From NCBI GenBank assembly GCA_014843695.1, contig CM026390.1, forward strand, positions 16,676,759 to 16,740,758: a stretch of 64,000 bases of DNA, read 5' to 3'. Of the stretch, positions 44,070 to 57,460 are shown piece after piece. Numbering within the stretch: position 1 is the first letter of the stretch; each line of letters starts with the position of its first letter. The stretch comes from Archivesica marissinica (Eukaryota > Mollusca > Bivalvia > Venerida > Vesicomyidae). The notes below the pieces were generated by a model that made no database searches, was not told the DNA's origin, and saw only the letters and a program-made list of their open reading frames with translations. The translations under genes were made by a program, and so were the position numbers.

Positions 44070-45069
44070 NNNNNNNNNNNNNNNNNNNNNNNNNNNNNNN
44101 NNNNNNNNNNNNNNNNNNNNNNNNNNNNNNNNNNNNNNNNNNNNNNNNNNNNNNNNNNNNNNNNNNNNNNNNNNNNNNNNNNNNNNNNNNNNNNNNNNNN
44201 NNNNNNNNNNNNNNNNNNNNNNNNNNNNNNNNNNNNNNNNNNNNNNNNNNNNNNNNNNNNNNNNNNNNNNNNNNNNNNNNNNNNNNNNNNNNNNNNNNNN
44301 NNNNNNNNNNNNNNNNNNNNNNNNNNNNNNNNNNNNNNNNNNNNNNNNNNNNNNNNNNNNNNNNNNNNNNNNNNNNNNNNNNNNNNNNNNNNNNNNNNNN
44401 NNNNNNNNNNNNNNNNNNNNNNNNNNNNNNNNNNNNNNNNNNNNNNNNNNNNNNNNNNNNNNNNNNNNNNNNNNNNNNNNNNNNNNNNNNNNNNNNNNNN
44501 NNNNNNNNNNNNNNNNNNNNNNNNNNNNNNNNNNNNNNNNNNNNNNNNNNNNNNNNNNNNNNNNNNNNNNNNNNNNNNNNNNNNNNNNNNNNNNNNNNNN
44601 NNNNNNNNNNNNNNNNNNNNNNNNNNNNNNNNNNNNNNNNNNNNNNNNNNNNNNNNNNNNNNNNNNNNNNNNNNNNNNNNNNNNNNNNNNNNNNNNNNNN
44701 NNNNNNNNNNNNNNNNNNNNNNNNNNNNNNNNNNNNNNNNNNNNNNNNNNNNNNNNNNNNNNNNNNNNNNNNNNNNNNNNNNNNNNNNNNNNNNNNNNNN
44801 NNNNNNNNNNNNNNNNNNNNNNNNNNNNNNNNNNNNNNNNNNNNNNNNNNNNNNNNNNNNNNNNNNNNNNNNNNNNNNNNNNNNNNNNNNNNNNNNNNNN
44901 NNNNNNNNNNNNNNNNNNNNNNNNNNNNNNNNNNNNNNNNNNNNNNNNNNNNNNNNNNNNNNNNNNNNNNNNNNNNNNNNNNNNNNNNNNNNNNNNNNNN
45001 NNNNNNNNNNNNNNNNNNNNNNNNNNNNNNNNNNNNNNNNNNNNNNNNNNNNNNNNNNNNNNNNNNNNN
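44070..45069. other. Assembly gap, exactly 1,000 N
   Basis: Fixed-size gap of unknown true length. Frames reported across it are not real. Confidence 0.99.
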
Positions 45070-48000
45070 CCTACCTAGGAGCCTGACACAATGCACCTGC
45101 AGTTTTCCTCGTTATTGGCTTGCAGTAGGTCGTGGTTCCTACCTAGGAGCCTGACACAATGCACCTGCAGTTTTCCTCGTTATTGGCTTGCAGTAGGTCG
45201 TGGTTCCTACCTAGAAGCCTGAAACAATGTACCTGGAGTTTTCCTCGTTATTGGGTTGCAGTAGGTCATGGTTCCTATCTAGGAGCCTGAAACAATGCAC
45301 CTGGAGTTTTCCTCGTTATTGGCTTGCAGTAGGTAGTGGTTCCTACCTAGGAGCCTGACACAATGCACCTGGAGTTTTCCTCGTTATTTGCTTGCAGTAG
45401 GTCGTGGTTCCTACCTAGGAGCCTGACACAATGCACCTGCAGTTTTCCTCGTTATTGGCTTGCAGTAGGTCGTGGTTCCTACCTAGGAGCCTGAAACAAT
45501 GCACCTGGAGTTTTCCTCGTTATTGGCTTGCAGTAGGTCGTGGTTCCTACCTAGGAGCCTGACACAATGCACCTGGAGTTTTCTCGTTATTGGGTGCAGT
45601 AGGTCATGGTTCCTACCTAGGAGCCTGACACAATGCACCTGGAGTTTTCCTCGTTATTGGCTTGCAGTAGGTCGTGGTTCCTACCTAGGAGCCTGACACA
45701 ATGCACTGGAGTTTTCCTCGTTATTGGCTTGCAGTAGGTCGTGGTTCCTACCTAGGAGCCTGACACAATGCACATGGAGTTTTCCTCGTTATTGGCTTGC
45801 AGTAGGTCGTGGTTCCTACCTAGGAGCCTGACACAATGCACCTGGAGTTGTCCTCGTTATTGGCTTGCAGTAGGTCGTGGTTCCTACCTAGGAGCCTGAC
45901 ACAATGCACCTGGAGTTTTCCTCGTTATTGGCTTGCAGTAGGTCGTGGTTCCTACCTAGGAGCCTGAAACAATGCACCTGGAGTTTTCCTCGTTATTGGC
46001 TTGCAGTATGTCGTGGTTCCTACCTAGGAGCCTGACACAATGCACCTGGAGTTTTCCTCGTTATTGGCTTGCAGTAGGTCGTGGTTCCTACCTAGGAGCC
46101 TGAAACAATGCACCTGGAGTTTTCCTCGTTATTGGCTTGCAGTAGGTCGTGGTTCCTACCTAGGAGCCTGACAAAATGCACCTGCAGTTTTCCTCGTTAT
46201 TGGCTTGCAGTAGGTCGTGGTTCCTACCTAGGAGCCTGACACAATGCACCTGCAGTTTTCCTCGTTATTGGCTTGCAGTAGGTAGTGGTTCCTACCTAGG
46301 AGCCTGACACAATGCACCTGCAGTTTTCCTCGTTATTGGCTTGCAGTAGGTCGTGGTTCCTACCTAGGAGCCTGACACAATGCACCTGCAGTTTTCCTCG
46401 TTATTGGCTTGCAGTAGGTCGTGGTTCCTACCTAGGAGCCTGACACAATGCACCTGGAGTTTTCCTCGTTATTGGCTTGCGGTAGGTCGTGGTTCCTACC
46501 TAGGAGCCTGACACAATGCACCTGCAGTTTTCCTCGTTATTGGCTTGCAGTAGGTCGTGGTTCCTACCTAGGAGCCTGAAACAATGCACCTGGAGTTTTC
46601 CTCGTTATGGCTTGCAGTAGGTCGTGGTTCCTACCTAGGAGCCTGAAACAATGCACCTGGAGGTTTCCTCGTTATTGGCTTGCAGTAGGTCGTGGTTCCT
46701 ACCTAGGAGCCTGACACAATGCACCTGGAGTTTTCCTCGTTATTGGCTTGCAGTAGGTCGTGGGTCCTACCTAGGAGCCTGAAACAATGCACCTGGAGTT
46801 TTCTCGTTATTGGCTTGCAGTAGGTCGTGGTTCCTACCTAGGAGCCTGACACAATGCACCTGCAGTTTTCCTCGTTATTGGCTTGCAGTAGGTCGTGGTT
46901 CCTACCTAGGAGCCTGACACAATGCACCTGGAGTTTTCTCGTTATTGGCTTGCAGTAGGTCGTGGTTCCTACCTAGGAGCCTGAAACAATGCACCTGGAG
47001 TTTTCCTCGTTATTGGCTTGCAGTAGGTCGTGGTTCCTACCTAGGAGCCTGACACAATGCACCTGGAGTTTTCCTCGTTATTGGCTTGCAGTAGGTCGTG
47101 GTTCCTACCTAGGAGCCTGACACAATGCACCTGGAGTTTTCCTCGTTATTGGCTTGCAGTAGGTCGTGGTTCCTACCTAGGAGCCTGACACAATGCACCT
47201 GGAGTTTTCTCGTTATGGGTTGCAGTAGGTCATGGTTCCTACCTAGGAGCCTGACACAATGCACCTGGAGTTTTCCTCGTTATTGGCTTGCAGTAGGTCG
47301 TGGTTCCTACCTAGGAGCCTGAAACAATGCACCTGGAGTTTTCCTCGTTATTGGCTTGCAGTAGGTCGTGGTTCCTACCTAGGAGCCTGAAACAATGCAT
47401 CTGGAGTTTTCCTCGTTATTGGGTTGCAGTAGGTCATGGTTCCTACCTAGGAGCCTGAAACAATGCACCTGGAGTTTTCCTCGTTATTGGCTTGCAGTAG
47501 GTCGTGGTTCCTACCTAGGAGCCTGACACAATGCACCTTGAGTTTTCCTCGTTATTGGCTTGCAGTAGGTCGTGGTTCCTACCTAGGAGCCTGACACAAT
47601 GCACCTGGAGTTTTCCTCGTTATTGGCTTGCAGTAGGTCGTGGTTCCTACCTAGGAGCCTGACACAATGCACCTGGAGTTTTCCTCGTTATTGGGTTGCA
47701 GTAGGTCGTGGTTCCTACCTAGGAGCCTGAAACAATGCACCTGCAGTTTTCCTCGTTATTGGCTTGCAGTAGGTCGTGGTTCCTACCTAGGAGCCTGACA
47801 CAATGCACCTGCAGTTTTCCTCGTTATTGGCTTGCAGTAGGTCGTGGTTCCTACCTAGGAGCCTGACACAATGCACCTGGAGTTTCCTCGTTATTGGCTT
47901 GCAGTAGGTCGTGGTTCCTACTAGGAGCCTGAAACAATGCACCTGGAGTTTTCCTCGTTATTGGCTTGCAGTAGGTCGTGGTTCCTACCTAGGAGCCTGA

Positions 48001-50735
48001 CACAATGCACCTGGAGTTTTCCTCGTTATTGGCTTGCAGTAGGTCGTGGTCCTACCTAGGAGCCTGACACAATGCACCTGGAGTTTTCCTCGTTATTGGC
48101 TTGCAGTAGGTCGTGGTTCCTACCTAGGAGCCTGACTCAATGCACCTGGAGTTTTCCTCGTTATGGCTTGCAGTAGGTCGTGGTTCCTACCTAGGAGCCT
48201 GACACAATGCACCTGGAGTTTCCTCGTTATTGGGTTGCAGTAGGTCGTGGTTCCTACCTAGGAGCCTGACACAATGCACCTGGAGTTTTCCTCGTTATTG
48301 GCTTGCAGTAGGTCGTGGTTCCTACCTAGGAGCCTGACACAATGCACTGGAGTTTTCCTCGTTATTGGCTTGCAGTAGGTCGTGGTTCCTACCTAGGAGC
48401 CTGACACAATGCACCTGGAGTTTTCTCGTTATTGGCTTGCAGTAGGTCGTGGTTCCTACCTAGGAGCCTGACACAATGCACCTGGAGTTGTCCTCGTTAT
48501 TGGCTTGCAGTAGGTCGTGGTTCCTACCTAGGAGCCTGACACAATGCACCTGGAGTTTTCCTCGTTATTGGCTTGCAGTAGGTCGTGGTCCTACCTAGGA
48601 GCCTGAACACAATGCACCTGGAGTTTTCCTCGTATTGGCTTGCAGTAGGTCGTGGTTCCTACCTAGGAGCCTGACACAATGCACCTGGAGTTTTCCTCGT
48701 TATTGGCTTGCAGTAGGTCGTGGTTTACCTAGGAGCCTGACACAATGCACCTGGAGTTTTCCTCGTTATTGGCTTGCAGTAGGTCGTGGTTCCTACCTAG
48801 GAGCCTGAAACAATGCACCTGGAGTTTTCCTCGTTATTGGCTTGCAGTAGGTCGTGGTTCCTACCTAGGAGCCTGACACAATGCACCTGGAGTTTTCCTC
48901 GTTATTGGCTTGCAGTAGGTCGTGGTTCCTACCTAGGAGCCTGACACAATGCACCTGGAGTTTTCTTCGTTATTGGCTTGCAGTAGGTCGTGGTTCCTAC
49001 CTAGGAGCCTGACACAATGCACCTGGAGTTTTCCTCGTTATTGGCTTGCAGTAGGTCGTGGTTCCTACCTAGGAGCCTGACACAATGCACCTGGAGTTGT
49101 CCTCGTTATTGGCTTGCAGTAGGTCGTGGTTCCTACCTAGGAGCCTGAAACAATGCACCTGGAGTTTCCTCGTTATTGGCTTGCAGTAGGTCGTGGTTCC
49201 TACCTAGGAGCCTGACACAATGCACCTGGAGTTTTCCTCGTTATTGGGTTGCAGTAGTCGTGGTTCCTACCTAGGAGCCTGACACAATGCACTGGAGTTT
49301 TCCTCGTTATTGGCTTGCAGTAGGTCGTGGTTCCTACCTAGGAGCCTGACACAATGCACCTGGAGTTTTCCTCGTTATTGGCTTGCAGTAGGTCGTGGTT
49401 CTACCTAGGAGCCTGACACAATGCACCTGGAGTTTTCCTCGTTATTGGCTTGCAGTAGGTCGTGGTTCCTACCTAGGAGCCTGACACAATGCACCTGGAG
49501 TTTTCCTCGTTATTGGCTTGCAGTAGGTCGTGGTTCCTACGTAGGAGCCTGACACAATGCACCTGGAGTTTTCCTCGTTATTGGCTTGCAGTAGGTCGTG
49601 GTTCCTACCTAGGAGCCTGACACAATGCACCTGGAGTTTTCCTCGTTATTGGCTTGCAGTAGGTCGTGGTTCCTACCTAGGAGCCTGACACAATGCACCT
49701 GGAGTTCCTCGTTATTGGCTTGCAGTAGGTCGTGGTTCCTACCTAGGAGCCTGACACAATGCACCTGCAGTTTTCCTCGTTATTGGCTTGCAGTAGGTCG
49801 TGGTTCCTACCTAGGAGCCTGACACAATGCACCTGCAGTTTTCCTCGTTATTGGGTTACAGTAGGTCATGGTTCCTACCTAGGAGCCTGACACAATGCAC
49901 CTGGAGTTTTCCTCGTTATTGGGTTGCAGTAGGTCATGGTTCCTACCTAGGAGCCTGACACAATGCACCTGGAGTTTTCCTCGTTATTGGCTTGCAGTAG
50001 GTCGTGGTTCCTACCTAGGAGCCTGACACAATGCACCTGGAGTTTTCCTCGTTATTGGCTGCAGTAGGTCGTGGTTCCTACCTAGGAGCCTGACACAATG
50101 CACCTGGAGTTTTCCTCGTTATTGGCTTGCAGTAGGTCGTGGTTCCTACCTAGGAGCCTGACACAATGCACCTGGAGTTTTCCTCGTTATTGGCTTGCAG
50201 TAGGTCGTGGTTCCTACCTAGGAGCCTGACACAATGCACCTGGAGTTTTCCTCGTTATTGGCTTGCAGTAGGTCATGGTTCCTACCTAGGAGCCCGACAC
50301 AATGCACCTGGAGTTTTCCTCGTTATTGGCTTGCAGTAGGTAGTGGTTCCTACCTAGGAGCCTGACACAATGCACCTGGAGTTTTCCTCGTTATTGGCTT
50401 GCAGTAGGTCGTGGTTCCTACCTAGGAGCCTGAAACAATGCACCTGGAGTTTTCCTCGTTATTGGCTTGCAGTAGGTCGTGGTTCCTACCTAGGAGCCTG
50501 ACACAATGCACCTGCAGTTTTCCTCGTTATGGCTTGCAGTAGGTCGTGGGTCCTACCTAGGAGCCTGACACAATGCACCTGGAGTTTTCCTCGTTATTGG
50601 CTTGCAGTAGGTCGTGGTTCCTACCTAGGAGCCTGACACAATGCACCTGGAGTTTTCCTCGTTATTGGCTTGCAGTAGGTCGTGGTTCCTACCTAGGAGC
50701 CTGACACAATGCACCTGCAGTTTTCCTGCAGTTTT
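45070..50735. repeat. 68-bp satellite array, about 83 copies, cut by the gap
   Basis: Unit CTACCTAGGAGCCTGACACA, ATGCACCTGGAGTTTTCCTC, GTTATTGGCTTGCAGTAGGT, CGTGGTTC. Copies are highly alike, differing mainly at TGA(C/A)AC, CCTG(G/C)AG, GG(C/G)TTGC and by single-base deletions. The right edge is a partial unit with TTTTCCTGCAG duplicated. Confidence 0.97.
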
Positions 50736-52021
50736 CCTCCACCACTTAAGCTGGAGTCTATGCTGCATATTACTTGGTACCCTTACACTGCAACAAACCC
50801 TAAACACGTTTTCCAATTAATTAAACACCCATACCTATAAAGCCTCGCGGTTTGGCCGTAGTCTCGAGCATTTTCCAATGAAATCACCGTCTCGCTGAGA
50901 TTTTCTAATTTCTCACGCATTACAAAAATAATAAATTATTTTATACATTGTACATGAATAAATTGTATTTGCTTTAATCCTGGGACAAAACAGTACTAAT
51001 CAATATGGATACATATTTTTTGCTCAAGGCACGAACCCATTATTCTATGATTACTGTACACTACCACACCGTTCACCGGCTTTGAGCAAGGAGAAAATTT
51101 GGTAACCTTGGACCTTAAAATCAAACAATATAATGCCTACTGAATGAAAAATCTGGTAAAATAATTGATTTCCACAGTTGTGAAAATCACCCAAAATGCA
51201 GCACAGACGATGTAAGGGACACATTTGTCCCGGGGGAGATGCCCCCTGAACCCTTACTGATCCCGCACCAAGAGACCCTTGACAGTTATGAAACACCCTT
51301 TCCAGGCCCGTAGCCACACAGGCAGTTGCCTCAGTTGAAATTTCCAAAGCATCCAAAAAATAAATGATAAATAAAATACAAAAATAACCCTTTGCTGTAT
51401 AAAATGTTGACTGCTAGAGAGCTGAAAGGTCAGTACATAAGTATACGTCTAAACTCATTAAATCAGAAATCGCTTCTATACCCCAACAATTTTAAAGTGG
51501 AACATGCCCCTAGACCCCCTAGATTGCCTCGGTATAAATTTTCCTCTGGCTACAGGACTGCTTTCCACTATATAGTCATCGAGAAAAGTACCGTACCCTC
51601 TTCTGTGTGTGTGAGGTTGGAAAGGAACACTTTACTTGGAATAATCCAATACTAAAAGTGCCGATTTCTACTCTAGTGACATACAGCGTGTTGCACAGCA
51701 TCCTGCTCTAAAATACTCATCTTTATACCAGTTTGTTCACCTATGCGTACCTTGTCAGATGCCGAGTGCCAGCCACCCTTTTCCGACTAAGACGGATATT
51801 GTATGAACTTGTCATATAAAGCTGATCATAGCGAGGGTGAAGTAGGAGCTCAATATAATAATTAAGTCAAAATGTACAAATGCAATGTTGAACTAACTGC
51901 ATCCAGTGAAAAATTCTTCCAATATATTCTCACAACAGCCTGCCAGATCCTTTGGGTCAGGTAAGCTAAATATAGACTTGCTACAACATTAACAAGGAAA
52001 TTCGCTTGTGGTTCCTCTCCC
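50736..52021. other. Unannotated stretch right of the 68-bp satellite
   Basis: CAGGCCCGTAGCCACACAGG and CCCCGGGGGAGATGCCCCC-like wording near 51220-51310 recalls degraded DNA-transposon DNA; family not assigned. A 101-codon minus frame has no support. Confidence 0.4.
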
Positions 52022-52573
52022 TGCTGATGAAATGGATACAGCGACCGTCTTGTAATGGAGAGGTTATGACCGAGAACCAGGGTGGTCGTGTCCTTAGGCA
52101 AGACTCTTAAATCCCTCATTGCCTCCTCTCTCCCTCAATTCGATGGATTCCATTAGGAATGAGGGATGGAGAGCGATTATACTGTTGAATTTTGTATAAA
52201 CTAACTAATGACAGTGATACTTTACGGTGTTCACTTTAATTTTATTAATGGAATACTAGTAATCAGTGGATATGTCCGTCTTGTAATTGATGGGTTGTAG
52301 CCCCGCTGGAGCCGTTACGATTGTGCCCTTAGGCAAGGCATTTAAATTCCACGTTGCCTCTTCTCTCTCCTTCATGGCGATGGATTCCATCAGGAATGAG
52401 GTCTCGAAAGCTAAAATAAATTTGTATAAAGTAAAGATGGGTTGTAGGTTCGAACATCGCCAAAACCATTGTGATGTCCTTATTCAATGCACTTAAATCC
52501 ACAATGTCTCTTCTCTCTCCCTCATGGTGATGGATTCCATCACGAATGAGGTCTCTAGAGCGATTATGTATGA
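52022..52573 (+). mobile_element. Three adjacent SINE family B fragments
   Basis: 52022-52200, 52281-52432 and 52434-52573 each show TTAGGCAAG or TTCAATGCA, TTAAATCC, CTCTTCTCTCTCCCTCATGG-type and GATGGATTCCAT. Heads are missing or poor. Confidence 0.65.
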
Positions 52574-52653
52574 ACTAACAGTTTCTCTTTAATTAGAATT
52601 GGTGTTTTGTTTGACACAAAAGTTGAACTAAAGCCAGTTTTCACCAGCATATC

Positions 52654-52895
52654 TTAACCCTTTCAACACCACAGACCTCTAAATAGGCTTACAAAAAGTG
52701 TAGATCCAGATGAGCCGGCTCATGACGAGCCGTCTCATCAGGATCTGCACTTTTTGCAAGTAATATTACTATTTTTAAACAAAAATTACCACTTTTGATA
52801 AATGAACTGGTTCAAATGTAATTTTCTTATTCATTTATTGGTCTGAAAATATCATGGACCAGTCCATGTCAGTTACTTGGTGTTGAATGGGTTAA
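52654..52895 (-). mobile_element. MITE family D, copy 7
   Basis: Complete with TTAA ends and intact hairpin, reverse orientation. Confidence 0.87.
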
Positions 52896-53429
52896 CAGAA
52901 CTGAATCAACATTATTGTTTCTGACGTTTACTTTGGTTCAAATTATTTACATACACGGTTAACCGAATGGAACCCAGCTTTTATCAAATTATGACAAAAT
53001 ATATAAGTTGCTACAGTTTAAAATAGGATATAAAACAGAACCATACTTTACATTGCCATCAATTTAATTAAAAATAGGTGAACAATAGAGTTGATAATAA
53101 GTTTACACGGTTTTGCATTAACATGCTCTGGTGACTTAATTTAGTTACGGAAGTGCCAACTTATCGAAAGGAATGATGCTTTAATCGAAATATAACTGAT
53201 TAAATTTGAACAATATCCAATGACAAAATATACATGCTACAGCACAATACTGACAGACAATTCCTCACCCATAACAGTTGACTTTGTCGAGTTAATATGA
53301 CTGACTTGGTATGTCAATGTACAATATAAATACGTAATTCTGTAAATTTAATTTTACACCTTTATTCTAAGTATGATATACAAATATTAGTCTTCAATAC
53401 AATTATGAATATTCATTGTTATTATTATG

Positions 53430-53688
53430 TTATATTTCGGGTTTTACGCCTGCATCAGCACCATTTTGGGCTATATCGCCGGTGGGCAGTTTACTTAACA
53501 ACACCTTTCCTGAGCAGGCTCCAGCGGTTAACCAGTACTTGGGTGCACCAACCTCCGTAAGAAACTGCCAACTTTTTCATATAAATGAGACACGATCTGA
53601 GCGGGGCTCGAACCCGTGACCATCAGTGATGATAGGCTACAGTGGTATACAAGTCAGCGACCTTAACCACTCGACTACGGAGGCGGAC
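53430..53688 (-). mobile_element. SINE family A, copy 3
   Basis: Full length, reverse orientation; B box GGGCTCGAACCC and head TCGACTACGGAGGCGGA are readable. Confidence 0.85.
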
Positions 53689-53793
53689 TATATTCATAAT
53701 AATTGTTAACTTAACAGAATATTCTTACATAATTTTACATAATTTTACAAGTACAAGAATAATGTAAATTACTATTTGTGTATGAAAATGATA

Positions 53794-54139
53794 TTAACCT
53801 TTTCAACACTACAGGCCTCTAAATAGACTTACAAAAAGTGTAGATCAAGATGAGCTGGCTGGCTCGCAGAACATATACATATATGTGGGTAAACGTTGTT
53901 TCGCAAGTATTTTTTTATTAATTAACCCATTCAACACCACAGGCCTCTAAATAGACTTAAAAAAAGTGAGCTGTCACATCAGGATCTGCACTTTTTGCCA
54001 GTAATAATTATTACTATTTTTAGATAAAATTTTCCATTTTGATAAATGAACTGGTCCAAAGGTAATTTTCTTATTAATTTATTGGTTTAAAAATATCATG
54101 TACCAATCCATGTCAGTTAATTGGGGTTGAATGGGTTAA
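53794..54139 (-). mobile_element. MITE family D, two damaged copies
   Basis: An end fragment at 53794-53885 breaks off inside the hairpin. A second copy at 53922-54139 has TTAA at both ends but lacks one hairpin arm. Confidence 0.75.
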
Positions 54140-54690
54140 ACTAGGGATTGTTTAAAAAAAAGCACACACCATATGTCTCCCCTCAGAAGTCAGAGAATTA
54201 ATAAAAGTATGGAAGTGCAAGGCTACAAAGACATATGTAGTATTATAAAGTTTTGGAGATGAAGCGTGGACAAGCTTTATGTTATAAAATTGTTCAAAAG
54301 GCCGTAAATTAGACCTCGTCTCGATGCTTCCTGCCAAGTTTGGTGTAAATCCAACTAGGAGTATTGGAGATAAAGCGCAGACAAGCTTTCTGTTTATAAA
54401 AATGTCCATATGGCCGTAAATCCGCAAAAAAAATCATCTCACCGTAACAGGGTTACAATATGCACAACTAGACATTATACAGATGCTTCCTGTCAAGTTT
54501 GGTGAAATCCAACAAGTGGTTATGGAGATGAAGCCCGGACGAGGTAAAGCGGACAAACGGTAAACAAAAACAACATAACCAGAATTGTCAACAGAGAATG
54601 ACTAATATACCCCCAGCTAACGTATGTAATAAATAATTATGTCTACGGCAAGATACTAGATAGAATGCTAAGTTACAAAAGGCCATACCA
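54140..54690. other. Diverged direct repeats, no gene
   Basis: GATGCTTCCTG(C/T)CAAGTTTGGT, GGAGATAAAGCGCAGACAAG and GGAGATGAAGC(G/C) recur two or three times, suggesting an old short tandem repeat. Confidence 0.5.
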
Positions 54691-54724
54691 AGATGGTACG
54701 GTGGTCGCCAGATCGGTTTTCTCT

Positions 54725-56690
54725 GGGTACTCTAGACAAGACACTTAAATCAACACTGCCTCTTCTCTCTCTGGGTGCTCTAGACAAGACACTTAAATCA
54801 GCACTGCCTCTTCTCTCTCTGGGTGCTCTAGACAATACACTTAAATCAACACTGCCTCTTCTCTCTCTGGGTGCTCTAGACAATACACTTAAATCAACAC
54901 TGCCTCTTCTCTCTCTGGGTGCTCTAGACAATACACTTAAATCAACACTGCCTCTTCTCTCTGTGGGTGCTCTAGACAATACACTTAAATCAACACTGCC
55001 TCTTCTCTCTCTGGGTACTCTAGACAAGACACTTAAATCAACACTGCCTCTTCTCTCTCTGGGTACTCTAGACAAGACACTTAAATCAACACTGCCTCTT
55101 CTCTCTCTGGGTGCTCTAGACAATACACTTAAATCAACACTGCCTCTTCTCTCTCTGGGTACTCTAGACAAGACACTTAAATCAACACTGCCTCTTCTCT
55201 CTCTGGGTACTATAGACAAGACACTTAAATCAACACTGCCTCTTCTCTCTCTGGGTGCTCTAGACAATACACTTAAATCAACACTGCCTCTTCTCTCTGG
55301 GTACTCTAGACAATACACTTAAATCAACACTGCCTCTTCTCTCTCTGGGTGCTCTAGACAAGACACTTAAATCAACACTGCCTCTTCTCTCTCTGGGTGC
55401 TCTAGACAATACACTTAAATCAACACTGCCTCTTCTCTCTGTGGGTGCTCTAGACAATACACTTAAATCAACACTGCCTCTTCTCTCTGTGGGTGCTCTA
55501 GACAATACACTTAAATCAACACTGCCTCCTCTCTCTATGGGTGCTCTAGACAAGACACTTAAATCAACACTGCCTCCTCTCTCTCTGGGTGCTCTAGACA
55601 AGACACTTAAATCAACACTGCCTCTTCTCTCTCTGGGTACTCTAGACAATACACTTAAATCAACACTGCCTCCTCTCTCTATGGGTGCTCTAGACAAGAC
55701 ACTTAAATCAACACTGCCTCCTCTCTCTCTGGGTGCTCTAGACAAGACACTTAAATCAACACTGCCTCTTCTCTCTATGGGTACTCTAGACAATACACTT
55801 AAATCAACACTGCCTCTTCTCTCTGTGGGTGCTCTAGACAATAAACTTAAATCAACACTGCCTCTTCTCTCTCTGGGTACTCTAGACAATACACTTAAAT
55901 CAACACTGCCTCTTCTCTCTGTGGGTGCTCTAGACAATACACTTAAATCAACACTGCCTCTTCTCTCTCTGGGTGCTCTAGACAATACACTTAAATCAAC
56001 ACTGCCTCTTCTCTCTATGGGTACTCTAGACAATACACTTAAATCAACACTGCCTCTTCTCTCTGTGGGTGCTCTAGACAATACACTTAAATCAACACTG
56101 CCTCTTCTCTCTCTGGGTGCTCTAGACAATACACTTAAATCAACACTGCCTCTTCTCTCTCTGGGTGCTCTAGACAATACACTTAAATCAACACTGCCTC
56201 TTCTCTCTCTGGGTGCTCTAGACAATACACTTAAATCAACACTGCCTCTTCTCTCTCTGGGTGCTCTAGACAATACACTTAAATCAACACTGCCTCTTCT
56301 CTCTCTGGGTACTCTAGACAAGACACTTAAATCAACACTGCCTCTTCTCTCTCTGGGTACTCTAGACAAGACACTTAAATCAACACTGCCTCTTCTCTCT
56401 CTGGGTGCTCTAGACAATACACTTAAATCAACACTGCCTCTTCTCTCTCTGGGTACTCTAGACAAGACACTTAAATCAACACTGCCTCTTCTCTCTCTGG
56501 GTACGATAGACAAGACACTTAAATCAACACTGCCTCTTCTCTCTCTGGGTGCTCTAGACAATACACTTAAATCAACACTGCCTCTTCTCTCTGGGTACTC
56601 TATAGACAATACACTTAAATCAACACTGCCTCTTCTCTCTCTGGGTGCTCTAGACAATACACTTAAATCAACACTGCCTCTTCTCTCGCC
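54725..56690. repeat. 48-bp array inside a SINE-like sequence, about 41 copies
   Basis: Unit GGGTGCTCTAGACAATACAC, TTAAATCAACACTGCCTCTT, CTCTCTCT. 48 bp is 16 codons, so both strands stay open over hundreds of codons; this is not coding evidence. Flanks match SINE C on the left and SINE B on the right. Confidence 0.96.
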
Positions 56691-56803
56691 TTCATGGTGA
56701 TAGATACTATCAGGAATCCGAAAGAGGTCCCGAGGACTAATGTTGAAAGAATTAGACGACATTTTTAACAGGTGGTTTGACAATCTAAGACCCAAAAATC
56801 TCA

Positions 56804-56969
56804 TTAACCCATTCAACACCAAGTAACTCACATGGACTGGTCCATGATATTCATAAACCAATAAATGAATCAGAAAATCACATTTGGACAAGTTCATTTA
56901 TCAAAATGGGTAATTATGTCTAAAAATAGTAATAATTATCACTGGCAAAAAGTGCAGATCCTGATGAGC
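56804..56969 (+). mobile_element. MITE family D, truncated copy
   Basis: Starts TTAACCCATTCAACACC and stops at GATCCTGATGAG, the first hairpin arm. The right half is missing. Confidence 0.75.
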
Positions 56970-57248
56970 TTGGGCACGGACATTGTGCCCATTCACAATA
57001 TGGCTAAGCTATATAATGATTGGATAATTAATATTATTACCAGATATTTAAACGGTTAACACATTATCTATGCACAGAAATGTTGATGAAACAAACATTA
57101 CACTTTTTCCCATAGCCATTGTTTTCACTAATTGGGAAATGAAAATGAAATTTGATACAAAATCTTTGATAAAATCAAATAAATATTTATCGACGTTCAT
57201 TCCACGTATTGGAACTATCGTCTACATGCAGAGTTAATCTACTCTTTC

Positions 57249-57420
57249 TGAATAGCACAGTGGTTAGCATGCTGGCTTCTCACCAATGTACACTTGGTTC
57301 GATCTTCGACCTCTGATTTCACACCACACAAGGACCATACATGTGCTAGTATTTGTGCCAATAATAGTAATTAATACAAGTTGTTTATTGCTTTGCAACT
57401 GTTATAGAGAAATAAATTAT
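57249..57420 (+). mobile_element. SINE family C, diverged copy
   Basis: AATAGCACAGTGGTTAGCAT and GCTTCTCACCAATGTACAC at the head, then a diverged body and AATTAATACAAGTTGTTTAT tail. Confidence 0.6.
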
Positions 57421-57460
57421 GTCCTTTCCCGCAATAAATAGGGAATATTGTGTTTGTGGG

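Noticed and set aside
43585..45096. Long frames across the N run
   Set aside because: They consist mostly of unknown residues from the 1,000-N gap.
45499..49822. Three 65-codon frames in the 68-bp satellite
   Set aside because: 68 is not a multiple of three; frames appear only where single-base deletions shift phase. Satellite DNA.
51051..51356. 101-codon minus-strand frame
   Set aside because: No domain or splice context; the wording resembles decayed transposon DNA.
54668..56897. Frames of up to 539 codons on both strands with 16-residue repeats
   Set aside because: The 48-bp array is a multiple of three, so frames stay open on both strands at once; its origin in a SINE explains it.
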